Notes under the pieces: generated by a model
The model's input: only the letters and a program-made list of their open reading frames with translations
What the model was told of the DNA's origin: nothing
Database searches by the model: none
From: Entamoeba invadens IP1
Lineage: Eukaryota > Evosea > Mastigamoebida > Endamoebidae
Reading direction: 5' to 3'
DNA: 17,496 bases
Assembly (NCBI RefSeq): GCF_000330505.1
Contig: NW_004440426.1
Location: 759,524 to 777,019, forward strand
Shown here: one piece after another, positions 15,916 to 17,496 of the stretch
Position numbering within the stretch: position 1 is the stretch's first letter
Layout: every line of letters starts with the position of its first letter
Program-made: the position numbers and the translations under genes

Positions 15916-17496
15916 CAACAAAAATTAATACCGTATATCCTTAAAAAACCGGTCCTATCGTTTTTTTTATTTTCAGCAAAATTAAAACCGGGTCTATTGG
16001 GGTGTGATAAAGTGGTTGTAAATGATAAACCCCTTGTCGATTTTGGTCGATCTTCCATTCGAACCAAATGTAAAACATAATTCATTTATTTATTTGTTAT
16101 TTTGTCTGCTTAAAAACCCTGGTTCACTTTGTTTTTTGCACACTTTTTGGAACAGCTTTGAGAATTTAAGACTTGAGTTATTTTTATTTTCATTTTTTAT
16201 CCAATCAGACGAAAGACATTTTGGAATGGATTTTAGTTGTTTTTCGTTTTAAAAAAATACAAAATGTGAATTTTTTTGTTCCGGAGAGGCGTGACGGGTA
16301 AAATGAACATATTTTTTAATAAAAATTAACTTAAAGAGGAAAAAACACTCGAGTTTTTTAGTCAACTACAAAAACAGACTTTATTTCTTCAATATTAAAA
16401 CATTGTTTATAAAATCATATTCATGACTTGATATACACTTTATGTGGTGTATATTTTTGAAGTATTATTTTGTGAAAAAAACGCTCTACAAACAAAAGAG
16501 TAACAGTCGAGAAAAAAAATGACCCTATGTTAAAATAACTTTTGTTCATTTAAAGTCAATAACGGAATATAAAAATAAACACTTTACTATATGTGTCATG
16601 TTCGTTACATTGAAATTAATTTTAAACATCGTCTTGTGTAATTAGATCAAATATTAAGAGGTGCTAATTTTTAAAAGAACCAGTTGTGTTTAAAAATAAA
16701 TTAATAAAATAGTTAAATTATATTATAAACATAGTTTAATAATTACTATCATGAATTTTATAGGTATGCATATTTATATTGTTAATGTGTGTTTGAACAT
16801 GAAAATGAACATTCTTTGAGCTTTGGATGATATACAAACACAATAATTATTCATTAACACGTTTATACATAAATTAAAAAATAATACAAATAATAATAAT
16901 TATTCTATTTATTATTAAATTAGAATTTGTCTTTATTTAAATTAATCAACAAATAGAATATGATTGTGCCATATTCAAAACAGTCTTATAAAATATGCAA
17001 AGTAAATTTTGTGTATTCAAATATGTAGTGCTGTTGTATTCAAATAATATTTAGAAATGAATCTTGACACAAATAGAGTCAAACACATTACTCAATAATT
17101 GTATGATATAAAAACAGAATAAAGAAAAAGTAATAATATGAAAGAAAAAAATAAGTTATTTTTAGTGTTATTTGTTATCAATTATATTTTATAGTATTCA
17201 TACTATTACAAGTTAAAAAGTTAAAAAATGTGAGAGTGATGTTAAGTGTTTATTTTTTTGCTGGCTTTTTTGTTGTTGTTGACTGTTTGTTTGATATTTT
17301 TGTGTTTTGAATTCCCAAGTTTTGAATAAAATAATAAACAAATTTTATTATTGGATTTAGTTAATTTTTATAGTATATAGTTTTTTTCGTCTTTTATTTT
17401 TTAATAATTTGTTATAAAAAATTATAATATTATTATTATAAAATATAATAAATACAATAATAATCAGTTTTGTGTATTTTTGTATTTTTTTAAAAT
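15916..17496. other. Flanking region with no convincing gene
   Basis: 15930-16260 is somewhat less AT-biased and holds two overlapping opposite ORFs of 76 and 100 codons. Neither has recognisable motifs, and the minus-strand one runs into the transposon's right end, so neither is called. 16260-17496 is AT-rich with stops in all frames, and I see nothing in it. Confidence 0.5.

Noticed and set aside
15783..16252. Opposite ORFs of 100 and 76 codons at the right edge of the transposon
   Set aside because: The minus-strand one is partly made of the transposon end and the two overlap each other; neither shows family motifs. Joining the two sides of the insertion meets a stop almost at once, so no interrupted host gene is supported.

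Overview
The window looks like nuclear DNA of a cyst-forming Entamoeba, most likely the reptile parasite Entamoeba invadens. Three things point there. First, a secreted, Ser/Thr-rich protein carries tandem six-cysteine chitin-binding domains separated by spacers with TPSVDK sites, which is the signature of Jacob cyst-wall lectins, including the cleavage motif described for E. invadens. Second, there are short introns, one with the Entamoeba donor GTTTGT. Third, the DNA is very AT-rich, with small genes set among several DNA transposons. This is inference from the sequence; no database search was run.

Layout. 1-740 is AT-rich with no gene. About 753-1786 is a decayed pogo-like (DDE_1) transposon with degraded inverted ends and a broken transposase on the minus strand. 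1877-3257 (minus) is a two-exon gene for a coiled-coil protein with a hydrophobic C-terminal tail. 3711-4682 (plus) is an unrecognised polytopic membrane protein; its start lies about 450 bp from the start of the coiled-coil gene, so the two are divergent. 5327-8392 (plus) is the Jacob lectin: signal peptide, six chitin-binding domains, then an array of 17 copies of a 33-bp unit and 30 copies of a 24-bp unit (6851-8130). One base is missing inside the array at about 7407, so the conceptual protein leaves its frame. A seventh chitin-binding domain and the natural stop (8377-8379) remain intact in the original coding frame.

8400-12275 is a gene desert holding a 977-bp non-autonomous element (9254-10230) with 53-bp terminal inverted repeats and TA target duplications. 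12278-15913 is a 3,636-bp pogo-like DNA transposon with 48-bp inverted repeats differing at one position and TA duplications. It carries one minus-strand transposase gene with a DD35D triad, an 82-bp intron and two single-base frame breaks. 15916-17496 shows no convincing gene.

The lectin would be secreted in encystation vesicles, bind chitin and be trimmed by cysteine proteases while the cyst wall is built. The coiled-coil and membrane genes have no visible functional link to it. The transposons are independent insertions. All three coding disruptions in recognisable proteins (one in the lectin, two in the transposase) are losses of one A from an A-run on the coding strand. They could be real decay, but a consensus or sequencing artefact should be excluded first.
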